Of a stretch of 64,000 nt of DNA, positions 57,089 to 64,000 are shown piece by piece (the stretch's first letter is position 1; each line of letters begins with the position of its first letter). Below the pieces are notes generated by a model that saw only the letters and a program-made list of their open reading frames with translations, was not told the DNA's origin and did no database searches. Source of the stretch: Leclercia pneumoniae (lineage in GTDB: Bacteria > Pseudomonadota > Gammaproteobacteria > Enterobacterales > Enterobacteriaceae); the NCBI RefSeq assembly GCF_017348915.1, contig NZ_CP071383.1:2728001-2792000 (forward strand), in the 5' to 3' direction. A program made the position numbers and the translations under genes.

Positions 57089-57835
57089 TTAGGCTTTGTT
57101 ATAGAGGGCTTTCGTTTTACCCGTCGTTTTCAGACGTAAAAAATAAGATAATTCCGCCCAGAACCCTGGTACTCGTAATATTTTGCGCTGGACTTTTTTG
57201 GCGTCCTGGCACAATTCCAGATTATTCGAGGTTGAAACGCCGCCGATTGAGAATTCCGACACCAACCCTTTAATGCGTTTAAACGGGAAGCCCGCTTTAA
57301 ACATTCTGGCGGCAAGGGCGTAATCGGATGAAACCTTATACTGCAAATCATAGGGGTAGGTTTTTAAGCCATTGACCGGGAAGAAAATAGCCTGATGACT
57401 GGCGGGCAGGCTATGATAAATATACCAACCATGTTTTGCCGCACGTTTGACTTTATTCCCGTCGCCGAAATCGAGCAGCGCATCGCCGATGTACATGGCA
57501 TTCTCTTTTTCACGCATCAGCTGGCGCACAAACAACGCGACGTCTTCATGGAACACATCACCGGAGTTCAGGAAGATCGCGTAACGACCTTGCGCCATGT
57601 CGATGCCCTTATTCATGGCGTCGTAGATGCCTTTATCTTTCTCGCTGATATAACGTAAGTTGAACTCACCATTGCGTTTTTCGAGAAACTCTGCGGTGCC
57701 ATCGTCCGAGCCGCCATCGACCACGATCCATTCAAAAGTGAGGCTGGGGTCGCGTGCCAGATTGCGCAGCGAGCGCCAGGTTTTTACTACCCCATCGTAA
57801 TTACGAAAGGCGACAGTAATGACGCTAAGAAACAT
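57089..57835 (-). CDS. wcaE: WcaE, colanic acid glycosyltransferase
   Basis: This 248-residue GT2 (GT-A) transferase has [19 protein letters not shown] at the N-terminus and the DxD-like metal site in IFLNSGDVF. It is assigned to a fucose/galactose addition in the repeat. Confidence 0.94.
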   Translation of the reverse strand: MFLSVITVAFRNYDGVVKTWRSLRNLARDPSLTFEWIVVDGGSDDGTAEFLEKRNGEFNLRYISEKDKGIYDAMNKGIDMAQGRYAIFLNSGDVFHEDVALFVRQLMREKENAMYIGDALLDFGDGNKVKRAAKHGWYIYHSLPASHQAIFFPVNGLKTYPYDLQYKVSSDYALAARMFKAGFPFKRIKGLVSEFSIGGVSTSNNLELCQDAKKVQRKILRVPGFWAELSYFLRLKTTGKTKALYNKA

Positions 57836-57847
57836 ATAACCACCTCG

Positions 57848-59068
57848 TTATGAATTCGTAATATTAAGCGCTTTGCGCAAAATAAACGGACAGACAATTA
57901 AGAACGCATACTCCGGGCTAAAAATTGACCCAGTAAAGAACAGTGAAACCGGCGTAAAAAGATAAAGCTGCACACGAAAATTCTGATTATCACCAAACGC
58001 GTTGATCGTCATTTTGAATACTTTAAACAGATACCACAGCGTTAACAAAACGGCGAACCAGGAAAAATAAATAATTAACAGATACAGACCATTGTCTATG
58101 GTTTTACCCACGTCCGCACCGTTAAAGATTCCGAATGATGCAACATATTCGTAAAGTGAGCCGAATCTTACTACACCATCAATATGGGTTAATGAATAAC
58201 CCACCATCACCAGCGGTCCAATTATACGATAATACGATGACGAGCCTTCTGTTCCTAAATCACCCAGACGGGTAGAAATGTACGGGAACGCGAATACCAG
58301 CCCGACTAAAAACACCGCTAATGAAATGATTGCCAGGGGCAGTTTTTTCTTAATCGCCTCTTTATTCAGGTACTGAAACGCCCATTCCAGCAGGTAAAAC
58401 AGGATAAATGTCATCCCCCCTGAGAAGGACCCTGACAGGACAATTCCTGCAAGAATCATAGCATCGCTCTTAGGGGTTTTGATACCAAACTGTTTGATGC
58501 TGAGCCAAATTGAGATTAAAGCCAGAGCAAAAAATGCCGGTTCAAAATAGAGCGCAGTGGTTCGTTTTCCACCGAACTTAATGAAGTTCAGAACATAGCT
58601 GTTACTGTAAATCAGATATTTCGAGATTATCTCCATCAGGCTACTGCCACCGGTTAAAATAATCTGCGCCATTTCCATAGCGGCAAGCATAACAATGATG
58701 GCAATGACAATATAAAAGAACCTGAGGATCTTCCGATAATTATGTGGAGAGATGGTTTTAAACCGAATACTCCACACCATACCGATAATAATGACGATAT
58801 AAACAAACAGCATGGTCGAGGTGACATATTTGCTGGCATCCAGCGACTGACCAAAGATGTAGTTAAAGGCGGTAAGCCCGGCGCCGAGCCCCAGCGCAAT
58901 CATCAACTTCTTCACGCTTATCTTATCGACATACAACAACAGCAGAACCGGTAAGAAGGTGACGATGGTGATGGGGAAGCTCTCCCCCAGCTGGGCAATC
59001 TTGACGTTGACCAGCAGGTAAATCAGCGGCAGCAGCAGATAACTACAGATTCTGATAGAACGAGACAT
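57848..59068 (-). CDS. wcaD: WcaD, colanic acid polymerase (Wzy-like)
   Basis: This 406-residue membrane protein has about ten to twelve segments and is close to E. coli WcaD. The start MSRSIRICSYLLLPLIYLL at 59068 is chosen by homology; the frame stays open further upstream inside wcaC. It polymerises the colanic acid repeat in the periplasm. It overlaps wcaC by 26 bases. Confidence 0.93.
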   Translation of the reverse strand: MSRSIRICSYLLLPLIYLLVNVKIAQLGESFPITIVTFLPVLLLLYVDKISVKKLMIALGLGAGLTAFNYIFGQSLDASKYVTSTMLFVYIVIIIGMVWSIRFKTISPHNYRKILRFFYIVIAIIVMLAAMEMAQIILTGGSSLMEIISKYLIYSNSYVLNFIKFGGKRTTALYFEPAFFALALISIWLSIKQFGIKTPKSDAMILAGIVLSGSFSGGMTFILFYLLEWAFQYLNKEAIKKKLPLAIISLAVFLVGLVFAFPYISTRLGDLGTEGSSSYYRIIGPLVMVGYSLTHIDGVVRFGSLYEYVASFGIFNGADVGKTIDNGLYLLIIYFSWFAVLLTLWYLFKVFKMTINAFGDNQNFRVQLYLFTPVSLFFTGSIFSPEYAFLIVCPFILRKALNITNS

Positions 59069-60260
59069 ACTCCTCCAGCATCTGTTGGCCACTGTAAGCC
59101 TTGCGGCTGCGGTTGCGGAACGATTCCAGGGTAGTGCCAAAAACAGCCTGGGCAATCTCGGTCTTCGGCAGCTGGACCAGCGGCAGTACCTCCTGCTCAG
59201 AGAAGGTTTTCCCGCCCGATTTCTCCAGCACCTCTTGCGCCGCATCGCTGTGCGTTGCAATCACCGGCACGCCAATAGAGAGCGCTTCACATAAAATCAG
59301 GGGGTAGTTATCGACCCGGGAGCTGAACACCAGCGCATCCATACCGTTGAGGGCGCTCATCAGCTTGCGTTTGTCGGTTTCAAAGCCGTGGTTCACCACG
59401 TTAGCCCCTTCGAACGGCGAAAATTTACCGAAGGTGTGCAGCTCAATTTTGTCGCCGAGCGCCATCATGTCGCGCACCAGCTGCTGATTGGTTTTACCGT
59501 CGTAACGCAGGTCATGGGCGACGATAGCGATTTTCGGTTTGCCCGCTGTCGCCGCGACCGGCTCCAGCTCTGCCAGAATGGCTTCGGTGGCAACGTCGAT
59601 GCCGTTATTAATGATCTTGCAGCGCCCTGCCCCATACAGGCTATTGAACGCATCGGCGACGTGCTGGCTCGGGGAGATAAACTGGCAGCCCAGCGCCAGC
59701 ATGTCGCGAAACAGCTGACGTTTACCCGCCACCAGCTGATGGGCACGGTCAATTTTCACCGGCGGATAATTCTCGAGGGTCGGGCATTTCTGGCAGTTCG
59801 TTTTCCAGCCTTCACAGCCATCGGTAAACGCGCAGCGGCCGGTTACGCTCCAGTGATCATGCAGCGTCCAGACGAAGGTGGTATCGGGTTTATGCCCTTT
59901 CACCTTTTCACAAAACGCCACCACCTCTGTCAGCTTTAACCAGTAGCTGTGCAGCACATGAAAGTGCAGAACCACCGGACCCGGCGTGCGGGTTACCGTG
60001 CGATAGAGGTTATTCAGGTTGCCGAACAGATCCCGGTTAAAGAGGCGAAACAGCGCGATGTTTGCCACCGAGGTCAGGCGCGGGGTGTGTTTCACCACTT
60101 GCGGATAGTTATCGTGACTCACGCTTTTTTTACCGCCCTTGCCATAGCCGTAGACAAAACGCGACGCGAGCCCTTTTTGTAATGCACGCTGATGCAGATC
60201 CAGCGCGACGCCTGCTGCCCCGCCCTCGGCGAGACGAACATTAAATTGCAGAATATTCAT
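59043..60260 (-). CDS. wcaC: WcaC, colanic acid glycosyltransferase
   Basis: This 405-residue GT4 transferase starts MNILQFNVRLAEGGAAGVAL. A cysteine cluster in CAFTDGCEGWKTNCQKCPTL resembles that of other sugar transferases adding to colanic acid. The donor domain has GFETDKRKLMSALNGMDALVFSS in two parts. It probably adds galactose. Confidence 0.94.
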   Translation of the reverse strand: MNILQFNVRLAEGGAAGVALDLHQRALQKGLASRFVYGYGKGGKKSVSHDNYPQVVKHTPRLTSVANIALFRLFNRDLFGNLNNLYRTVTRTPGPVVLHFHVLHSYWLKLTEVVAFCEKVKGHKPDTTFVWTLHDHWSVTGRCAFTDGCEGWKTNCQKCPTLENYPPVKIDRAHQLVAGKRQLFRDMLALGCQFISPSQHVADAFNSLYGAGRCKIINNGIDVATEAILAELEPVAATAGKPKIAIVAHDLRYDGKTNQQLVRDMMALGDKIELHTFGKFSPFEGANVVNHGFETDKRKLMSALNGMDALVFSSRVDNYPLILCEALSIGVPVIATHSDAAQEVLEKSGGKTFSEQEVLPLVQLPKTEIAQAVFGTTLESFRNRSRKAYSGQQMLEEYVSFYQNL

Positions 60261-60748
60261 TTAATCACCTTCACGCGGGCTTTTTCACCCACCACCAGCG
60301 CGTTGTCCGGAATACTGTCGAGCACGACGCTGCCCGCACCAACGGTGACGTTATTCCCCACGGTGATTTCGCCAATCATCACCACGTTGGCTCCAAGCTC
60401 AACGTTATTACCAATCACCGGGCAGGCAAGATTGTCCGGGCCGCGATTACCCAGGGTGACCCCATGGCGGATGGTGAAATCATCCCCGGCGACCACAAAT
60501 TTATTGATCACCACCGCATAGCCGTGGTGAATCGTAAAGCGACGACCAATGGTGGCCGCAGCCTGAATCTCATAGCCAAAAAAGCATTCGGTAATGATGC
60601 GATAGAGCACCAGTACCGGCGCCGCCCAGAGGTTATTAATCACATTCTTCTTGCGCCAGACAGAGCAGAAATGGGCGATGCGATAAGCCAGAACCATGCA
60701 GCAGGGGCGCAGGCTCCAGCCGTTTGCGCGGCAATCTTCCAGAAACAT
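60257..60748 (-). CDS. wcaB: WcaB, colanic acid acetyltransferase
   Basis: This 163-residue serine acetyltransferase-like protein has left-handed beta-helix repeats (IGRRFTIHHGYAVV, IRHGVTLGNRG, IGNNVELGANVVM) with the catalytic His in HHGYAVV. It overlaps wcaC by four bases and wcaA by one. Confidence 0.95.
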   Translation of the reverse strand: MFLEDCRANGWSLRPCCMVLAYRIAHFCSVWRKKNVINNLWAAPVLVLYRIITECFFGYEIQAAATIGRRFTIHHGYAVVINKFVVAGDDFTIRHGVTLGNRGPDNLACPVIGNNVELGANVVMIGEITVGNNVTVGAGSVVLDSIPDNALVVGEKARVKVIK

Positions 60749-61590
60749 TATTTCCCCCGAAGCCCGTCAGCCAGACGCTTGGTATTACGCACAGAAAAGA
60801 GCGTCAGCAGCGTGCGCCAGTTCATGCGCTTATTGCGGATCTGGTAGAGGGTAAAGAGCTGATACTTACGGCTCGCACGGTCGAACTTGTCTTTGTGCTT
60901 GCGGTAGAAATGGAAGTAGCCGGAGAACTTTTTCGGCGAGGAGGTAATCTGCATCTCACCGTGGTTGATGTGCAGGATCTGCGTCGCGTCCTCTACCTTC
61001 CACGGCTCACCGTACTCCACCACCATCCGCAGAAAGATGTCGTAGTCCTGCGCCGCTTTCAGGGTAGTGTCGAATAGACACTCTTTGAAACGCCATGACC
61101 AGGTAAAGACCTGATTACCAATAATATTGCGCTTATAAAAGAGGCGACGGGAATAAGGCGATTTCGGGTAGAGCGGCAGGCTCGCCGGTTGTGAATAGAC
61201 TTCGCCCTGGCAGACATAATCGTTGGCGTACAGAAACGCGTGCGTAACCAACTGCGCCTGGTGAGACAGGAAGATAGAGAGACGGTTTGGCGTCCACTCA
61301 TCGTCATCGTCAATACCGGTTAAAAACTCGCCTTTCGCCTGCAAAATCGCCTGATTGCGTACCGCGCAGGCGCCGGAATTGATCGCGTTGTGCGTGTACA
61401 TCACTCGCGGGTCATTGAGGTCGGTAACGAAGTTCTGTAACTGCTCCCAGGAGGAAGAGCAGTCATCAACAATAATCAGCTCCCAGTTGTCGTAATCCTG
61501 ACGTAAAACCGATTTAATCGCGCGGATCGCCAACTGCTGACGGTTCCATGTCGGCATATAGATAGAGATCAATGGGCGTTGTGTGGTCAT
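60748..61590 (-). CDS. wcaA: WcaA, colanic acid glycosyltransferase
   Basis: This 280-residue GT2 transferase begins with ISIYMPTWNRQQLAIRAI. The nucleotide-binding acidic pair is in IIVDDCSSS and the DxD metal site in TGIDDDDEW. It probably adds glucuronate or galactose. It is separated by 74 bases from wzc. Confidence 0.94.
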   Translation of the reverse strand: MTTQRPLISIYMPTWNRQQLAIRAIKSVLRQDYDNWELIIVDDCSSSWEQLQNFVTDLNDPRVMYTHNAINSGACAVRNQAILQAKGEFLTGIDDDDEWTPNRLSIFLSHQAQLVTHAFLYANDYVCQGEVYSQPASLPLYPKSPYSRRLFYKRNIIGNQVFTWSWRFKECLFDTTLKAAQDYDIFLRMVVEYGEPWKVEDATQILHINHGEMQITSSPKKFSGYFHFYRKHKDKFDRASRKYQLFTLYQIRNKRMNWRTLLTLFSVRNTKRLADGLRGK

Positions 61591-61614
61591 GGTCTTCCCC
61601 GGATGAATTCGATG

Positions 61615-61656
61615 CCCTCACCCCTACCCTCCCCCTCTGGGAGAGTCGGGATGAGG
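61615..61656. repeat. Imperfect intergenic palindrome between wzc and wcaA
   Basis: CCTCACCCCTACCCTCCC pairs with GGGAGAGTCGGGATGAGG (15 of 18 positions). It has the same CCCTC-rich build as the palindrome at 49721-49778. Confidence 0.7.
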
Positions 61657-61664
61657 AAAACAGG

Positions 61665-63827
61665 TTATTTACTGTCAGACTTATATTCGTACTCGTAGTA
61701 CCCGTAATCCTGGTACTCGGTGGCGCGACGGAAGATGGAGTTAAGAATGACCCCCTTCACCTCAATGCCGTTCTGCTCGAAGCGACTGAGGCTGGTCTCC
61801 ACCTCTTTAAGGGTGTTAACTGCATAACGCGCAACCATCAGGGTGGTTCCCGCATGGCGGCCGACAATGGCAGCATCCGTCACGGCAAGGATTGGCGGGG
61901 TATCGATTAACACCAGGTCATAGTGTTTGCTCGCCCATGCAATCAGCTGAGTAAAGCGCTCGCTCATCAACAGTTCAGACGGGTTTGGCGGCACCTGACC
62001 ACGCGGTACGAGGTCGAAATTGGTAATAGAAGTGGGTTTGGCGCAGTTCTCAATGTCACCTTTGCCCAACAGCACTTCTGACAGGCCATTGACGTTATTG
62101 GTGCCGAGCAGCTCGTGGGTGTAGCCCTTACGCATATCACAGTCGATCAGCAGCACGCGCTTGTTGGTCTGGCTGATCACCGCCGCAAGGTTGGCACAGA
62201 CAAAGGTCTTACCAATTGATGGACTAACCCCGGTCAACATCAGGACGTTATTTTTCGCCTGCATCATGGCGAAGTGGAGGCTAGTACGCAGGCTGCGCAC
62301 CGCTTCAATCGCCAGATCCGTTGGGTTACCCACCGCCAGCAGCTGGCTCTGTTTGTAACGCTTAACCCCCTTCACGGTTTTGACGCTATCGCGGGATTTT
62401 TGCCATTCAGAGAGCGGAATGCTGGCATAGACGCTGATACCGTTCTCTTCCAGCACCTGCGGGCTTTCGATACCGCGGTTGAACAGAGAGCGCAGCAGTA
62501 CGCCCACAATCGAGAGCATCAGGCCAAGAATGATACTGCCGAGAATAATCAGCGCTTTCTTCGGCTTCAGTACCCCTGGCTGGGTGATGGCCGGGTCGAC
62601 GATACGGACATCGCCTACGGTACTGGCCTCAGTGATCTTCAGCTCCTGCTGTTTATTCAGCAGCTGCATATAAACCTGCTGACCCGACTCCACATCACGC
62701 GTTAGACGCACAATCTCTTGCTGGGTCTTCGGCATGGCGGTCACGCGGTTGTTCAGTTTGGCTTTCTCATCCTCTAAGGCCTTACGTTTTTCCAGCAGCG
62801 TGCGGTATGCCGGGTGACGTTTGGTATAGAGCTTGGAGATTTCCGCCTCTTTAAAGGTCAGCTCGTTCAGCTGGGCGTCGATATTGACCATCGAATCCAG
62901 CACCGATTTCGCCTCTAAAGGCAGGTCAACTGAGTCCTTATCCTGACGATAGGCGTTGAGTTTGTTCTCGGCTTCATCCAGGCTGGCGCGCACTTCAGGA
63001 AGCTGTTTCGCCAGGAAGGCCAGGCTCTTCGCCGCTTCTTCGGATTTACGCTCAACGTTCTGCTCGAGATAGTTGCGGGTGATGCTGTTCAGGATATCGC
63101 GGATTTTATCTTTATCTTCACCGGTAAAGGTCATGCTCAGCACGCCGGTATCTTTACCCGTTTCCGTCACCGTGAGGTTATTTTGCAGGTTGTTAATCAT
63201 CCCAAGCGTGGAGAACTTGGTGACGGTAAACTCGCTGCCCTCAGCGGCCTGAATCGCGTTCACTTTAATGCTCACGCCATCTTTGCTGAGCAACTGCCCT
63301 ACTTCGCCACGGGCGCTAAAGCCGGCGTCGCTGGTCAGTTGGTACTGCTTAGGCCCCAGCACTTCGAGGGTGAAGACCTGATCGGCCGCCCCCTTTGGCA
63401 GGCTAAAGTCAGTCACTTTGACGGTATCGTTTTGCCGTCCCATCAGACGATCCCAGCCCGCACCGAAGACCGGGAAGGTATTTTTGCTAACGGCGATATC
63501 CAGACCCAGGTCGCGCACGGTTTTACCCAGCACCAGACGCGACTGCAGCAGCTGAATTTCCGCTTCTGAAGCCGGTGGCTTGTTTGCCAGCGCCGAGCCA
63601 ATATCCTGCACCAGCGAGTTGCCGGTGTTTTGCTCAATCTGCACCAGCGCATCGGCGCTGTAGATGGGAGTGGCGAACAGGGTGTAGACCACCGCCGCCA
63701 GCGCAAAGACGGCGGTGGTGCCTAACACCCACCAGCGCGCCTCAACCACGGTCCCAATCAGGCGACCAATATCGATTTCATCGCTGCCCGCGGTCGAGGC
63801 GGAAGAAGCTTTTACTTTTTCTGTCAT
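61665..63827 (-). CDS. wzc: Wzc, colanic acid tyrosine autokinase and co-polymerase
   Basis: This 720-residue inner-membrane protein has a first membrane segment near residue 32-52, a long periplasmic coiled-coil Wzz-like region and a second segment near 430. It ends in a cytoplasmic BY-kinase domain with Walker A GVSPSIGKT, Walker A' LLIDCDMRKG, Walker B LVLIDTPP and the C-terminal tyrosine cluster YQDYGYYEYEYK. Cycling phosphorylation (removed by Wzb) drives colanic acid polymerisation and export. The start MTEKVKASS is chosen by family length; the frame stays open upstream into wzb. Confidence 0.96.
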   Translation of the reverse strand: MTEKVKASSASTAGSDEIDIGRLIGTVVEARWWVLGTTAVFALAAVVYTLFATPIYSADALVQIEQNTGNSLVQDIGSALANKPPASEAEIQLLQSRLVLGKTVRDLGLDIAVSKNTFPVFGAGWDRLMGRQNDTVKVTDFSLPKGAADQVFTLEVLGPKQYQLTSDAGFSARGEVGQLLSKDGVSIKVNAIQAAEGSEFTVTKFSTLGMINNLQNNLTVTETGKDTGVLSMTFTGEDKDKIRDILNSITRNYLEQNVERKSEEAAKSLAFLAKQLPEVRASLDEAENKLNAYRQDKDSVDLPLEAKSVLDSMVNIDAQLNELTFKEAEISKLYTKRHPAYRTLLEKRKALEDEKAKLNNRVTAMPKTQQEIVRLTRDVESGQQVYMQLLNKQQELKITEASTVGDVRIVDPAITQPGVLKPKKALIILGSIILGLMLSIVGVLLRSLFNRGIESPQVLEENGISVYASIPLSEWQKSRDSVKTVKGVKRYKQSQLLAVGNPTDLAIEAVRSLRTSLHFAMMQAKNNVLMLTGVSPSIGKTFVCANLAAVISQTNKRVLLIDCDMRKGYTHELLGTNNVNGLSEVLLGKGDIENCAKPTSITNFDLVPRGQVPPNPSELLMSERFTQLIAWASKHYDLVLIDTPPILAVTDAAIVGRHAGTTLMVARYAVNTLKEVETSLSRFEQNGIEVKGVILNSIFRRATEYQDYGYYEYEYKSDSK

Positions 63828-63829
63828 TG

Positions 63830-64000
63830 TTATCCCTGCTGAACGTTCAGTGCCTGCGCCCACTGACGGGCAGACTGGTCAAGTAAGGTGTAAACCGCTT
63901 CAAAGGCTTCACGGCTTTTGCGATAGGGATCGGGGATTTCGCGTTCGTTGTCCCAGTGACCAAACAGCATCACTTTGCCGCGCATCTCCGGCGCGATATC
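63830..64000 (-). CDS. wzb: Wzb, low-molecular-weight protein tyrosine phosphatase (C-terminal part)
   Basis: The last 56 codons are visible, ending in NVQQG and a TAA stop two bases before the wzc start. The DPY motif holding the general-acid aspartate of this phosphatase family is present (EIPDPYRKS). The catalytic cysteine loop lies outside the window. Wzb dephosphorylates Wzc. Confidence 0.92.
   Translation of the reverse strand, partial: DIAPEMRGKVMLFGHWDNEREIPDPYRKSREAFEAVYTLLDQSARQWAQALNVQQG

Overview
The window is chromosomal DNA from an enterobacterium close to Enterobacter, Leclercia or Lelliottia. The gene order follows the E. coli K-12 stretch from the asn tRNA/yeeO region through sbmC-dacD-sbcB, the his operon, wzzB-ugd-gnd, the O-antigen locus, galF and the colanic acid operon. 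The products are diverged but readily alignable with their E. coli counterparts. Genus and species cannot be fixed from the sequence alone.

Layout. (1) 1-6460: the end of an M24 peptidase gene, then a MATE exporter between two identical, oppositely oriented tRNA-Asn genes, then tmaR, yeeA, sbmC (with a LexA-type box) and dacD. (2) 6749-9650: an accessory patch between dacD and sbcB. It holds an intact IS1 without target duplication, the 3' remnant of an IS3-family element, a 5'-truncated phage gene, a small excisionase-like gene and a convergent P4/KplE1-type integrase. It looks like a prophage eroded by an IS1-mediated deletion. (3) 9778-16117: sbcB, the tsuAB thiosulfate uptake pair, the putrescine importer plaP, the LysR regulator yeeY and yeeZ. 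(4) 16224-23534: the complete his operon with promoter, seven-histidine leader, attenuator, hisGDCBHAFI and terminator. (5) 23549-24529: wzzB. (6) About 24640-31545: a nest of insertion sequences upstream of wzzB. An IS200/IS605-type element (tnpB and divergent tnpA) is split by an IS150-group IS3 element. That element is split by an IS21-family element, whose left edge carries a further, heavily decayed IS. (7) 31668-34472: ugd and gnd. (8) 34658-41412: an AT-rich, compact O-antigen cluster of six genes (two glycosyltransferases, an O-acyltransferase, Wzx, Wzy and a UDP-HexNAc dehydrogenase), preceded by a JUMPstart/ops element. (9) 41822-64000: galF and then the colanic acid operon wcaM-wcaA, wzc and the end of wzb, all on the minus strand.

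How the parts work together. From wzzB to wzb the window is a surface-polysaccharide locus. galF, ugd and gnd are conserved flanking genes, and Ugd makes UDP-glucuronate for colanic acid. The six central genes should build, flip and polymerise a short O unit whose chain length is set by WzzB. The wca genes make GDP-fucose (cpsB, cpsG, gmd, fcl), assemble and acetylate the colanic acid repeat, flip it (wzxC) and export it under control of Wzc and Wzb. The his operon sits beside this locus, as in other enterobacteria.

Most interesting for follow-up: the four-level IS nest, whose outer element keeps an apparently intact TnpB nuclease and ends about 0.1 kb upstream of wzzB; the small O-antigen cluster of unassigned serotype; the 123-bp inverted tRNA-Asn repeats around the MATE gene; and the deletion-scarred integrase module. 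No wholly new system can be demonstrated from the sequence alone.
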